Assembly: GCA_038087035.1 (NCBI GenBank)
Contig: CP051187.1
Location: 3,663,001-3,727,000 of the forward strand
DNA length: 64,000 nt
Direction of reading: 5' to 3'
Source of the DNA: Gloeotrichia echinulata CP02
Lineage (GTDB): Bacteria; Cyanobacteriota; Cyanobacteriia; Cyanobacteriales; Nostocaceae
Below the pieces are notes generated by a model that ran no database searches, was not told the DNA's origin, and worked only from the letters and a program-made list of their open reading frames with translations. The first letter of the stretch is position 1. Every line of letters begins with the position of its first letter. Position numbers and translations under genes: made by a program. Of the stretch, positions 52,313 to 61,280 are shown piece by piece.

Positions 52313-52854
52313 TGTTTGCGTCTTAATATCTGATTCTCCTTCCGGGCAACTAAGTGTTTATCATTCAAGTAGCAAAACTAGCTTGATCAATAAGTCGGCA
52401 TCACTAAAGGTAAATCCTCTCGATTACCGCCACCAGCTAGTATTCCTTATTTAGTTCTACTCTTTACTCCTGACTGAACACCATCATAATAGTGTTTATT
52501 TTTTTCAGTCACCTAGTACATTCACCCTGATAAAATTAATCAGGCAATAAGGACTGGATCACCAATACCTTAGCAATTTTTTACGTGATATACGCAATAT
52601 TTTGTATATATTATACCATGAATGCTGAGTAATATTTTTACATCTATCTTAAGAGATAAATTATTTTTTTTGGGAAATTTTATACTTATCACCCCAAAAA
52701 AGCCTCGCAAATACTAATTTTGAGCAACATATCTATATTTGTTGTCGCCGTAAATCTTGATATTCGCCGCTAATTGGATTAACGGGGAAAAATTTTCCCG
52801 CACAAAAGATGCAATTTGAGGTAAAATGTTGATATAATGAATAATCGTAAGTGT
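52313..52854. other. Gene-free AT-rich stretch upstream of tRNA-Cys
   Basis: No coding region is supported. It contains AT-rich sequence and a TTGATATAATGAATAATC -10-like region (52829-52846) a few bases before the tRNA, its likely promoter. Confidence 0.5.
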
Positions 52855-52926
<72 letters not shown>

Positions 52927-52965
52927 TTAAGAAAATCAAGTATTTCAGAGGCTCTCAAGCCCTTT

Positions 52966-53161
52966 GGTTCTTGCGTACTTAGCGTGCTTAATTATTAGTT
53001 AAAGTCTATAAATTTGCTTTAAAAGTAAGACTTACAGGCGTTCATAATTTAATTTTCAGCAATATGACCAAAAATACAGGAAATAATGGCTATTACCGTA
53101 TCTCAGTAAGGGTTTCAAGCTGATTATTTAATAAATTTAGCACGCTAAGTACGGAAGAGCC
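52966..53161. mobile_element. 196-bp non-autonomous element with ISL3-like ends (copy E)
   Basis: Ends GGTTCTTGCGTACTTAGCGT and the inverse of GGCTCTTCCGTACTTAGCGT; it lies 39 bases after tRNA-Cys. Its right end truncates a tnpB gene at 53162. The flanks (AGCCCTTT and GAAATCTC) are not direct repeats. Confidence 0.9.
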
Positions 53162-53662
53162 GAAATCTCCCGCCAAGTCGCCAGAGATATTGTTGAGTTT
53201 GCAAAGACTCATAACGTCAAAGTAATTGTGATTGAGAGTTTAGCTGGTTGGAAGGCAAAAGCTGGTAAGAAAGGCTCTCTACTAAAACAGAAATTTCATC
53301 TGTGGTGTCATGCCAAAATTGTTGAGATAGTCACAGATAGATGGTCTGAATTTGGGGGACAAGTTCAAGCTATTAATCCCAAATATACCAGTGCTTATGC
53401 TTTTGATGGCAGCGGTAAAGTTAAGCGAAATAAAAATAATTATTCTCTCGCTGTGTTTAAGAGTGGCAAGCAATACAATTGCGACTTATCAGCATCTTAT
53501 AACATCGGTGCTAGATATTGGTATTGTCTAACTGTGGGAGATAAAACCTTTTCTAGAGTGTATGCGCGGAGCGCAGGCTTCGCCAACGTAAGCGAAAGTT
53601 CTAACGACACACTGAGAACGCCAGTAACTCTGGGAACGCTGCGTAGTCTAAAAGCTGCATAG
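53162..53662 (+). pseudogene. C-terminal remnant of a TnpB-type gene
   Basis: From the end of copy E the plus strand reads SRQVARDIVEFAKTHNVKVI and VIESLAGWKAKAGKK (RuvC-II Glu), then INPKYTSAYAFDGSGKVKRN, LSASYNIGARYW (RuvC-III-like) and stop at 53662. The first half, with the first catalytic Asp, is missing. Residues VYARSAGFANVSESS come from a GCGCGGAGCGCAGGCTTCGC short repeat inserted in frame at about 53560-53600. It is a third TnpB subfamily in this window. Confidence 0.8.
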
Positions 53663-53729
53663 CGAAAGAATCCTCATCTATAATCTCCGATTTAGATGGG
53701 GTGCGTTCAATATGAATCAGGACTTGCGC

Positions 53730-53866
53730 GGCGAGGCTATTTGTCGGCATTTGATAACTGCGGTTTTGAGTGTAATAGAGATTTGAATGCTGCTATTAAT
53801 TTAAGAAAAGAAGCGGTCAGATTGACCGTGTTAGCCTGTGGACTGGATAGTGCCGACACTTCCTAG
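53730..53866 (+). pseudogene. C-terminal fragment of another TnpB
   Basis: The frame reads YLSAFDNCGFECNRDLNAAI, then NLRKEAVRLTVLACGL and stops at 53866. CGFECNRDLNAAINL is the last zinc-ribbon Cys pair plus the RuvC-III Asp of a standard TnpB. The sequence before it is unrelated. It is a dead fragment between 53662 and the hydrolase. Confidence 0.65.
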
Positions 53867-53905
53867 TCGTTGCAGGAAGAAAAAGCAGACATTTGTTAGC
53901 ATTTG

Positions 53906-54751
53906 TTAGCTTTTTTGGATCGGATGCTTTTGTAACCAACTGTCAATGTCGTTTAGTACCTGCTGAGGAATTTCCCAAGGGAAAAGATGAGCAGTATCGG
54001 GGTAGCATTGCCACTGACAATTTTTGAGGTGGCGAGCAGTTTCTAAGCTAGAATCAGCAGTGATGTGGCGATCTTCAGCGCCAGCGAGTACCAGTGTTGG
54101 GCATTCAATTTCCTGGATATCTGTAATACGATTGTAGCCTAATCGTAATGCATTATAGAGAGCGCGAGTAGCTGCAGGAGAAGTTTTTAAGTAGGCTGGG
54201 ACAGCTTCTTGGGCGATGTATTTATAGGCTGTGGGAGTATGTTGTTGGATGAGGTAGCGAAAGAGCGATCGCTTGCCAAAAGTATCAATATTCCACTGCA
54301 TACTGGGTTTAATATAATTCAAAAGCGCTGCTACAGCAGTATAAAAATTATCCTGCCAACTAATTGGGGGATGATTACCACGGGGTCTGGCGGCGGTTGC
54401 GACTAAAATCAACCCAGTCACCCGCTGTGGGAGACGTAATGCCAATTCCAGAGCGAGAATGCCACCAAGTGACCATCCCAATACTAGACATTTTTCAATC
54501 CCACAGCGGTCTAGCAGGGCTTCCAAGTCGGTCAAATGGTCACGCATCTCAAAATTGCCCTTAACTGGGCTTTTGCCGTATCCTCGCAAATCAGGGGCAA
54601 AAGTTTGGTAACGTTTTGATAGGTGATTGGTGAAAACAGAAAGACTGCGACCAGAACCAGGATGACCGTGTAGTCCGAGGATGGGGAATCCTTGACCTTG
54701 GACGTAGACGTTAAGATGTGCAGCACCAGCAGCCCTATGACTATCGCCCAT
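53906..54751 (-). CDS. Alpha/beta hydrolase
   Basis: This 281-residue protein has the alpha/beta-hydrolase fold: oxyanion-side LHGHPGSGRS (about 30), nucleophile elbow GWSLGG with Ser (about 100), the acid in LAGAEDRHI (Asp, about 227) and the His in PDTAHLFPWE (about 260). The KRYQTFAPDLRGYGKS and ALLDRCGIEKCLVLGWSLG segments are typical. The substrate is unknown. ATG at 54751 follows the CAP-gene fragment by 17 bases. Confidence 0.9.
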   Translation of the reverse strand: MGDSHRAAGAAHLNVYVQGQGFPILGLHGHPGSGRSLSVFTNHLSKRYQTFAPDLRGYGKSPVKGNFEMRDHLTDLEALLDRCGIEKCLVLGWSLGGILALELALRLPQRVTGLILVATAARPRGNHPPISWQDNFYTAVAALLNYIKPSMQWNIDTFGKRSLFRYLIQQHTPTAYKYIAQEAVPAYLKTSPAATRALYNALRLGYNRITDIQEIECPTLVLAGAEDRHITADSSLETARHLKNCQWQCYPDTAHLFPWEIPQQVLNDIDSWLQKHPIQKS

Positions 54752-54768
54752 GATTCAGCTTTTCCTAT

Positions 54769-54915
54769 CTACTTTTCTTTATAACCCCCAGCATATGTAA
54801 TCACACAAATAGTGCCATATAATTTGTGAGTTCCATAAGCAACACCAGTGACTTTAAAAGCGCCGTTAAAAATATTTGTTCGATGACCGCGTGACGGTAC
54901 GCCATCATCAATCAG
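54769..54915 (-). pseudogene. 3' part of a CAP/SCP-domain gene, separated by a tnpB element
   Basis: The minus strand reads LIDDGVPSRGHRTNIFNGAF, then KVTGVAYGTHKLYGTICVIT and ends YAGGYKEK. It is the C-terminal half of the CAP fold (PSRGHRTNIF with the conserved His, and VGVAYGTHK-like strand). The 5' half is at 56576-57130. The 54916-56575 element lies exactly between them. Confidence 0.9.
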
Positions 54916-54919
54916 TGAA

Positions 54920-56398
54920 CTACCTACACCGATTTGGAGTACCAAATACGGTATAGGCTTCTGGTACATTTCGCAATGCTGCCAGAACTTCCTTAGAGGT
55001 ACTATTAGTAGTAGAACCATCCACTACCGGATTCCCTTTACGGCGTTTTATCGTTGGGAACAGTCCCAGCCCAACGCGCTTTACGTTGATAGCGGCATTA
55101 ATATCCCTATCAACCAAAAGCGATTCTTTTTCGTCCCAATAATTACGAATGTTGCAATCAGTGAAGATAAATTCATCACGATACGCAAGCAATTGAGATG
55201 TGTATGCAGGTTTGACTGCTATTGTCCTAGTTCCAGCTTTTCGGGCTATGTATTCTAGGATTGTGAAAAATTGTCCAAATGCAGCATCGTTCCAGGATTT
55301 ATTTAATCCTGATTTAGCTGATTGACCGTTGGGTAAATATTTCCCATTTTCATCTTGTTTGGCTTTATTTTTCTTTGATAAAGCTCTTAAATTTAAATCT
55401 TCATATACAAAAACTTTCTTCCCAGTTTTGAGCAAGGTATGGGCAGTTTTAAAAGCATGGTCAATTCTAGCTCTGGCAATACGTTGATGTTCTTTTGCTT
55501 CTTTTTTAGCTAATTTACGGCGTGATTTACTGCCCTTTTTCTTGGTGGATTTACGTTTGGATATATCTGCTAGTCTCTTTTCGGACTTAGAGAAAGATTT
55601 TAGCGATGGTAGCTTGGTATTCTCTGAAGTTGCCAAATAATCATCTTCATGTAATACTGCATCCAATCCAAGACTGTTTTCCCAAGTTGGAGCAATTTCA
55701 TCAGGTGTAAAGGTAGGAATATTTGGGTCTGACAAACAAATGGTTACGTACCACCCATCCGCCTTTTTTGTCAAAAGAGCATTTTTTAAAATAAATCCAT
55801 TAGGTAATGGGCGATGTAAACGCACCTTTACCCAGCCTTTTAATTTTGAAAATGACAAAAATAGCCATTCTTGCTCAACACGTTCGACAGTAATAGCTTG
55901 ACCTTCAATTTTTATTGTGCGATAACGCGCAGCATTTTTAAAACGAGGTTTGCCACTACGATTTCCTTTGTAATCACCTTCAATAAAGCGAGAAAAAGCC
56001 AAGTCTACACGCTTGGATACATCCTGTAATGTCTGAGATGGAACACTTGTAAAGTCTAGTAGTTCACCAGAATGACTTACCTTTATCAAGTCGGACTTAA
56101 TAACAGGAAGTTGTTTTTTTTGTGAGTAATAGTCGGGGTTGTCTCGTAATTTTGGTATTGAACAAATTAACGGACAAAAATTAATTGCAGTCCGATTATA
56201 CTGATACCAGTCGAACCTGTCTCCTAACTGCCTGTTGTACCAGTATCGACAAATTCTTAACCAATTGTTTAGCTGGATTTTTTGCTTGGTGTCTGGATAA
56301 GTGCGGTACTGATAGTTAAGCAGTATAAGGAAATCACCTACTTGATTGCATTTAGTGTTGACGTTTATTACTATAAAGTATCGAGAAGGAAAAGTCAA
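54920..56398 (-). CDS. tnpB: TnpB-type protein, zinc-ribbon-less subfamily
   Basis: The 492-residue protein has an unusually long N-terminal part (RYWYNRQLGDRFDWYQYN near 50) and RuvC motifs SLGLDAVLHEDDYLA (Asp, about 245), VFVYEDLNLRAL (Glu, about 335) and LVDRDINAAINVKR (Asp, about 437). Where other TnpBs have CxxC...CxxC, this one reads TSQLLAYRDEFIFTDCNIRN with a single Cys, so no classical zinc ribbon is formed. The stop codon is four bases from the element end, so a guide RNA would overlap the coding 3' end. The truncated gene at 1-264 belongs to the same group. The catalytic acids are present, but whether it cuts DNA is unknown. Confidence 0.88.
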   Translation of the reverse strand: MTFPSRYFIVINVNTKCNQVGDFLILLNYQYRTYPDTKQKIQLNNWLRICRYWYNRQLGDRFDWYQYNRTAINFCPLICSIPKLRDNPDYYSQKKQLPVIKSDLIKVSHSGELLDFTSVPSQTLQDVSKRVDLAFSRFIEGDYKGNRSGKPRFKNAARYRTIKIEGQAITVERVEQEWLFLSFSKLKGWVKVRLHRPLPNGFILKNALLTKKADGWYVTICLSDPNIPTFTPDEIAPTWENSLGLDAVLHEDDYLATSENTKLPSLKSFSKSEKRLADISKRKSTKKKGSKSRRKLAKKEAKEHQRIARARIDHAFKTAHTLLKTGKKVFVYEDLNLRALSKKNKAKQDENGKYLPNGQSAKSGLNKSWNDAAFGQFFTILEYIARKAGTRTIAVKPAYTSQLLAYRDEFIFTDCNIRNYWDEKESLLVDRDINAAINVKRVGLGLFPTIKRRKGNPVVDGSTTNSTSKEVLAALRNVPEAYTVFGTPNRCR

Positions 56399-56452
56399 CT
56401 ATGTTGAATCCCAAGACAAGCCAAAATAAAACAAAAGATTATTAATTACTCA

Positions 56453-56504
56453 ACTGCCCCAATTACCGAATCAGCCTATGGCTAATATTGGTAATTGGGG
56501 CGTT
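56453..56504. repeat. Strong hairpin at the upstream end of the tnpB element
   Basis: GCCCCAATTACC pairs perfectly with GGTAATTGGGGC, and an inner AGCC/GGCT pair closes the loop region. It is the largest hairpin of the element and lies 55 bases upstream of the tnpB start. Confidence 0.75.
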
Positions 56505-56575
56505 TCGTAATTAATCGCCTTATATCCCGACACCAAACTGAGTACAGTTATGGTGCCAGGCTAAGGCGCGAAAGC

Positions 56576-57130
56576 TAATTGCATGATAATATCTTGAGCA
56601 GTGTTCGGGCCATAGCTGATGTTTTCGCCCACGGTAGTTTGCCATTTGCCATAGCGATTGACGCGAGTAGAGGGGTTACTACCATCACTACCATTGTGAC
56701 CTGTTGTACCTTTGGGGCCTTGGTCTTGGACGTGATCTCTAGCACCCAAAGACATACCTTTAGATGCAGTCAATGATCCGACGGGACGAACTGACTTGAG
56801 AAATGCGATCGCCTCATCGACTGGTTTAACTCCTTCTTGGGTCACTAAATAGGTATTATTAGAAATTTTGACTCGTTTACCCTGGAAGCGCTTTCTATAG
56901 TTTTCTAGAATCGGGATGTATGACTGAGGGTTTGTTCTTATCTTGTTGGTTTCATCAATCACCTGTTTTTCCAACGTTGAAAGGTAACTTGCTTGTGCTA
57001 ACAAAGTTGGACCTGCTTTTTGAGCTACAGATGGAGTAGACTTTGCTACAGTTTGGCTAGATAACTGTAGTTGAAAACAGTTAGTTATCAGGGTAATGGG
57101 CAAAAATAGCCAAAATCCAAGGCGACGCAT
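56576..57130 (-). pseudogene. 5' part of a CAP/SCP-domain (cysteine-rich secretory protein-like) gene
   Basis: An ATG at 57130 (MRRLGFWLFLPITLITNCFQ) gives a signal peptide. The CAP domain follows (LEKQVIDETNKIRTNPQSYI near 53, LGARDHVQDQGPKGTTGHNG with the conserved His, VGENISYG). The frame reaches DIIMQL at the element junction and ends artificially at 56561. Exported CAP proteins are widespread; their role in cyanobacteria is unknown. Together with 54769-54915 it would be a protein of about 234 residues. Confidence 0.9.
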
Positions 57131-57226
57131 TAATTACCTCACAATTTTTTCTACGGTTTAGCTTGCTTAATTAGATACACTGGCGGTTGATAAAGTTCCG
57201 TAATTTTAACCCTCTGTGTTCAAGAT

Positions 57227-57351
57227 ACTCCCTTCCCGCTGGAAGATTACCGTTCGCGGAGCGTCCCGTAGGGAAATAATTTTTAGCTCACGCAAAGGCG
57301 CAAAGGCGCAAAGAAAGAAAATTATAGGTAATCTTAGACCGGGAAGGGAGT
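57227..57351. repeat. Palindromic repeat, ACTCCCTTCCC family, complete copy
   Basis: The left arm ACTCCCTTCCCGCTGGAAGA (with TTACC) is mirrored by GGTAATCTTAGACCGGGAAG (with GGAGT). The core contains TTCGCGGAGCGTCCCGTAGG and CGCAAAGGCGCAAAG short repeats. The other copies are 1618-1705 (truncated) and 61281-61471. Confidence 0.88.
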
Positions 57352-57398
57352 AACCAGTTGTAACCTTTCTGACAATCAACCTTAAAGAAAAATTATTT

Positions 57399-57650
57399 AT
57401 ACCAATTTGAAAAAAGAATGGGACGGATAGGGTAAAATACTGCGTAGGTTTTGGAATTTCTTGGTTGAGGCAAGCTCTTGGAGCAGGGGGAGAAATGGAG
57501 GCTCTTGAAGAGTTTTGCCTCCCCTGCAAATCCTACGCAGTATTGGGATAGGGTAGGGATCTAGGCTTTGCGCCCCTGATAGGGTAGGGGCGCAAGGCCT
57601 TGCGCCCCTACAGATTATCGATATGTTGCAAAGATTTTTTAAATTGGTAT
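57399..57650. repeat. Nested palindromic repeats (one inserted in another)
   Basis: The outer ATACCAATTT...AAATTGGTAT element matches 20258-20361, including GATTATCGAT and the GGGGCGCAAGGCCTTGCGCC palindrome. Inside, 57437-57544 is a second palindrome with arms AATACTGCGTAGGTTTT / AAATCCTACGCAGTATT that is absent from the other copy. It ends at the stop of the NADAR gene. Confidence 0.85.
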
Positions 57651-58144
57651 TACCCAAAGGACAGTTGACTGTAGTTTTCTAGAGTTTCAGTAGCGGTGAA
57701 TAACTTGAGGATTTCTTCACGCACATCCATCAGGATTTTACCGAGATGATTTTCACCAGTTTTATTCATACCACAGCCCCAGAAATAATCGTTTGGGGAG
57801 TTTTCTACTAGGATTTCATTACCTGTGGTTAGGAGAATTTCTCTGATGTCAGCATGGGTGAGAAACTTTTTGAGGACAGCTTCTCGCATCACCTGGGTTT
57901 TGACCACCTCCCAATCTGAACGGACTTTGCGGCTATTACAGCGTCCTAAAGCAGCAGCTTCTTCGGAGGTTTGAGCGGCATGGATTACGGGTATAATAAC
58001 TGCATCTTTAGTGCCCACAAACTTTTGTGCTTGATAATAATGCTCAACCGTTGACCAGTAAGTACCCTGGATTTCGATTCCGTGGGGAGAAAAGTTAGAA
58101 AAACAGCCATAAGGTTGCCAAACCTTGTAAAAATAAATAGTCAT
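57650..58144 (-). CDS. NADAR family protein (YbiA-like, DUF1768)
   Basis: The 164-residue protein has the NADAR signature: YGCFSNFSPHGIEIQGTYW, TVEHYYQAQKFVGTKDA, ALGRCNSRKVRSDWE (the RxxxxR-W segment) and NDYFWGCGMNKTGENHLGKI. Characterised members hydrolyse the N-glycosidic bond of ADP-ribosylated nucleobases or early riboflavin intermediates; the role here is open. It is interesting that an ADP-ribosylglycohydrolase-like gene lies in the same window (6522), but the two are 50 kb apart. Confidence 0.92.
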   Translation of the reverse strand: MTIYFYKVWQPYGCFSNFSPHGIEIQGTYWSTVEHYYQAQKFVGTKDAVIIPVIHAAQTSEEAAALGRCNSRKVRSDWEVVKTQVMREAVLKKFLTHADIREILLTTGNEILVENSPNDYFWGCGMNKTGENHLGKILMDVREEILKLFTATETLENYSQLSFG

Positions 58145-58206
58145 TACAAAATTGCTCTTTATATATCAGTATCAATTTCTATTATCTGCTGAGTGTTGAG
58201 TGGTGA

Positions 58207-58896
58207 GTGCTGAGTAGAAGCAGAAATATTCTCTTTTCTTTATTGGTAATCGTAGGTTGGTCGGTCATGAATTATTCTCCTCCTCCCCCCATCTCCCCAA
58301 TGTCCACAGATGCTTTTGAAAAAACTAGCTGGAGTTGGCAGCTTTCTCAGTTGCAGCAACAAGTGGGAGAATGGGTAGAATACCAGTTTTCTCAAGTTCC
58401 CTTGGATCTACCGAATTGGTCAATCAGTCCTGGGCTGGCTCAGTTGCTGAATTTGTTGTTTTGGCTGGTGTTAGGCTTATTCTTGGTCTGGGTGGTTTGG
58501 CAATTGTGGCGGTTATTTAGACCTTATGTGTATTCTTGGTTAGCTCAAAGAGGTAATTTTGATGGTGCTGGACTAAAAATTGGCTCTGGTGAATTATCTA
58601 GCGAGCGTTGGTTGATGCGATCGCAAGAATTTTATCGTCAGGCTAACTATCGTGAGGCCTGCCGTTGTATTTATTTAGCAATGTTACAACAGTTACATGA
58701 GAAAGCGATCACACCAGTCCAACACAGCCGCACTGATGGCGAATATCTGCGATTGCTAAGGTTATCTGTGAATCAAATACAGCCTTATGAAACTTTGATT
58801 ACTACTCACGAACAATTATGTTTTGGCAATGTTGAGATTTTCAGAGAAAATTATGAGCAGTGTCAGCAAGCCTATCGCGAAATTTTCCCGGAGTGA
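58207..58896 (+). CDS. DUF4129 domain membrane protein
   Basis: The protein has 229 residues from a GTG at 58207; an ATG at 58267 is an alternative. There is one N-terminal membrane helix (ILFSLLVIVGWSVM), a second at about 80-105 (LLNLLFWLVLGLFLVWVVWQ), and a cytoplasmic DUF4129 domain with SQEFYRQANYREACRCIYLA and HSRTDGEYLRLLR. It is first in an operon with the DUF4350 gene (24 bases) and a MoxR ATPase. These three genes form a conserved cyanobacterial set whose joint function is not established. Confidence 0.88.
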   Translation: MLSRSRNILFSLLVIVGWSVMNYSPPPPISPMSTDAFEKTSWSWQLSQLQQQVGEWVEYQFSQVPLDLPNWSISPGLAQLLNLLFWLVLGLFLVWVVWQLWRLFRPYVYSWLAQRGNFDGAGLKIGSGELSSERWLMRSQEFYRQANYREACRCIYLAMLQQLHEKAITPVQHSRTDGEYLRLLRLSVNQIQPYETLITTHEQLCFGNVEIFRENYEQCQQAYREIFPE

Positions 58897-58919
58897 TGGG
58901 GAATGGGGAGTGTCAAAAT

Positions 58920-60041
58920 ATGAAGCAAATGAAACGCTCAAATCGCCTGGCTGCTTTAGGAGCGATCGCCCTGGCAGTGATAATATTATTGAGCTTAATA
59001 ACTGCTCCTAGCAGCAATACAATTACTAGTGGTTCCACTTATAGCCGTGGTGCTGATGGCTATGGTGCTTGGTATGCTTTTATGCAACAGCAAGGAATTT
59101 CTATCCAGCGTTGGCAAAAGCCTGCAGGTGATATTACAGCACAGAAAAGCCCTGTCACCCTGCTACAAGTTTACAGCACCTGGCGATCGCCAACACTCGA
59201 TAGACAAGAGCGAGAATGGGTAGAACAAGGCAATAATTTGGTGATTTTGGGCGTGCGTCATCAAGTAACAGCGGCGAATTTTACCACGATGCAAAAATCT
59301 CCCTTTGGGAAGGTAAAAATTGACACGCGAAGACGTTATCAGCAAGCTGACCAAACAGAAGTTGATTTAGGCGATCGCTTCGGTGCTGTTGTCTGGGTAG
59401 AAAAGCACGGTCAAGGAAAAGTAATTTATTCTACTACTCCCTATTTAGCCGCCAATGCCTACCAAGATTATTTAAGTAATTTCAAGTATTTAGCTAATTT
59501 TGTTAGACACAAAAATAACCCAATTTTTGTTGATGAATACATCCACGGCTACAAAGACAGCGATGTGAGGGAGAAAGAAGGTAAAGGTGATTTATTAAGT
59601 TATTTAACTAAAACACCGATCATGCCCGCATTATTCCAGGCAGGTGTATTACTATTGGTGCTAATTTGGGCACAGAATCGGCGCTTTGGTAAGGCAGTAG
59701 CTTTAGATACACCAGGTGTAGACAACAGTGAGGCATATATTCAAGCCTTAGCAGGAGTATTACAAAAAGCCCAATCCACCGATTTTGTCGTCGAGATGGT
59801 AGGTAAAGAAGAACAAATACAATTACAAAAAGCTTTGGGATTAGGGACAGTCCTGCTGGAACCAGAGGCTTTGATTAATACTTGGGTAGAGAAAACAGGT
59901 GCAAATCCCGCAGAACTGAATGCAGTGTTCAAGGTGCGATTGCGAAAAAAACCTATGAGTGAACAAGACCTGTTAAGCTGGTTGGGGAAATGGCGGACTA
60001 TTCGCTTGAGTAGGTCGGCGCAAATAAACCGTAATGGTTAG
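58920..60041 (+). CDS. DUF4350 domain membrane protein
   Basis: I prefer the ATG at 58920 (MKQMKRSNRLAALG) over 58860, because it avoids overlap with the DUF4129 gene. The protein has 373 residues: an N-terminal membrane helix (LAALGAIALAVIILLSLI), then the DUF4350 domain (GADGYGAWYAFMQQQGISIQ, NNLVILGVRHQV, GKVIYSTTPYLAAN, FVDEYIHGYKD), a second membrane helix at about 255-275 and a cytoplasmic C-terminal tail. DUF4350 is related to the GATase-like fold seen in gliding and transport proteins. It is the second gene of the operon. Confidence 0.85.
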   Translation: MKQMKRSNRLAALGAIALAVIILLSLITAPSSNTITSGSTYSRGADGYGAWYAFMQQQGISIQRWQKPAGDITAQKSPVTLLQVYSTWRSPTLDRQEREWVEQGNNLVILGVRHQVTAANFTTMQKSPFGKVKIDTRRRYQQADQTEVDLGDRFGAVVWVEKHGQGKVIYSTTPYLAANAYQDYLSNFKYLANFVRHKNNPIFVDEYIHGYKDSDVREKEGKGDLLSYLTKTPIMPALFQAGVLLLVLIWAQNRRFGKAVALDTPGVDNSEAYIQALAGVLQKAQSTDFVVEMVGKEEQIQLQKALGLGTVLLEPEALINTWVEKTGANPAELNAVFKVRLRKKPMSEQDLLSWLGKWRTIRLSRSAQINRNG

Positions 60042-60045
60042 GGTT

Positions 60046-60275
60046 GTCATTTGTCATTTGTCATTGGTCATTGGTCATTTGTCATTTGTCATTGGTCATT
60101 GGTCATTACTCATTACTCATTACTCATTACTCATTACTCATTACTCATTACTCATTACTCATTACTCATTACTCATTACTCATTACTCATTACTCATTAC
60201 TCATTACTCATTACTCATTACTCATTACTCATTACTCATTACTCATTACTCATTACTCATTACTCATTACTCTTT
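60046..60275. repeat. Short tandem repeat array (GTCATTTG / ACTCATT heptamers)
   Basis: About 60 bases of TCATTTG/TCATTGG heptamers are followed by about 25 uninterrupted ACTCATT units (60107-60270). The 7-base period keeps all three forward frames open, which produces long spurious N-termini for the next gene. Confidence 0.97.
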
Positions 60276-60327
60276 GTCATTTGTTAGCAGTAATTGCTTA
60301 TTCCCTATTCCCTATAACTTAATTATT

Positions 60328-61278
60328 ATGAATGAAACCCATCCTATTTTAATTCGCCTTGGTCAAGGACTTAACCAAGTAATTGTGGGACAATCCCATC
60401 TTGTACAACAGATGCTAGTCGCCCTGTTAGCGGGTGGACATATAATTTTGGAAGGTGTACCGGGAACTGGTAAAACACTTTTAGTGAAAGTGTTGGCGCA
60501 GTTGATCCAATCGGAGTTTCGCCGCATTCAGCTAACACCAGATGTTTTACCGTCAGATATTACTGGGACGAATATTTTTGACTTGAATAGTCGCAGTTTT
60601 ACCCTGAAAAAAGGACCGATATTTACAGAAATTTTGCTAGCGGATGAAATTAACCGTACTCCCCCGAAAACACAAGCGGCGTTGCTAGAAGCAATGGAAG
60701 AAATGCAGGTAACTTTGGATGGAGAAACTTTACCTTTACCAGAGTTATTTTGGGTGATTGCGACACAAAATCCCCTAGAATTTGAAGGCACTTATCCTTT
60801 ACCAGAAGCGCAGTTAGACAGGTTTTTATTTAAACTAGTAGTAGATTACCCTGACCAAGCTGCCGAAAAACAAATGTTACTCAATCGTCAGGCGGGTTTT
60901 GCGGCGCGACGCTTGGATATTACCCACCTGAAACAAATAGCAACGGTAGGCGAAATTTTGCAGGCTCGACAAGCAGTCAAAGAAGTTAAAGTATCTGAGG
61001 CAATTATTGATTATATCCTGGCGTTGGTCAGAGCATCGCGTCAATATCCCGATTTAGCTTTGGGTGCTTCGCCTCGCGCTGCTGGTGCTTGGTTGCAGAC
61101 ATCACAGGCTGCGGCCTGGTTATCTGGGAGAAATTTTGTGACTCCAGATGATGTTAAAGCTGTCGCATCGCCGTTGTTGCGTCATCGTCTACTTTTGAAA
61201 CCAGAAGCAATGCTGGATGGTTTACAAATTGATGCGGTAATTGCGTCGGTAATGAATCAGGTTGCGGTGCCAAGATAG
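60328..61278 (+). CDS. MoxR-type AAA+ ATPase
   Basis: The true start is the ATG at 60328 (MNETHPILIRLGQGLN); any longer version would translate the heptamer array. The 316-residue protein has Walker A GVPGTGKT (about 49), Walker B LLADEINRTPPKTQ, sensor 1 FWVIATQNPLEFEGTYPLPE and sensor 2 SPRAAGAW, followed by the MoxR C-terminal lid (VTPDDVKAVASPLLRHRL). MoxR proteins act as chaperones for complex maturation, often with von Willebrand factor A or DUF58 proteins; neither is visible here. It is the third gene of the DUF4129-DUF4350-MoxR set. Confidence 0.94.
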   Translation: MNETHPILIRLGQGLNQVIVGQSHLVQQMLVALLAGGHIILEGVPGTGKTLLVKVLAQLIQSEFRRIQLTPDVLPSDITGTNIFDLNSRSFTLKKGPIFTEILLADEINRTPPKTQAALLEAMEEMQVTLDGETLPLPELFWVIATQNPLEFEGTYPLPEAQLDRFLFKLVVDYPDQAAEKQMLLNRQAGFAARRLDITHLKQIATVGEILQARQAVKEVKVSEAIIDYILALVRASRQYPDLALGASPRAAGAWLQTSQAAAWLSGRNFVTPDDVKAVASPLLRHRLLLKPEAMLDGLQIDAVIASVMNQVAVPR

Positions 61279-61280
61279 TT

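Larger units (their letters stand above)
54916..56575 (-). mobile_element. IS200/IS605-like tnpB element inserted in a CAP-domain gene (1660 bp)
   Basis: Removing 54916-56575 joins CAATTA to CTGATTGATG and restores the CAP frame as DIIMQLLIDDGVPSRGHR. No target duplication is present, as expected for the peel-and-paste mechanism of IS200/IS605 elements. The upstream end has two hairpins (56453-56504 and 56526-56560). The element has no tnpA and its only gene is tnpB. Confidence 0.88.

Noticed and set aside
54769..55020. A separate small gene downstream of tnpB
   Set aside because: Its first part is tnpB in another frame, and the rest is the end of the split CAP-domain gene.
60034..60327. N-terminal extension of the MoxR ATPase made of repeated LLITHYS units
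   Set aside because: It is a translation of the ACTCATT heptamer array. The natural start is the ATG at 60328, which opens the conserved domain.
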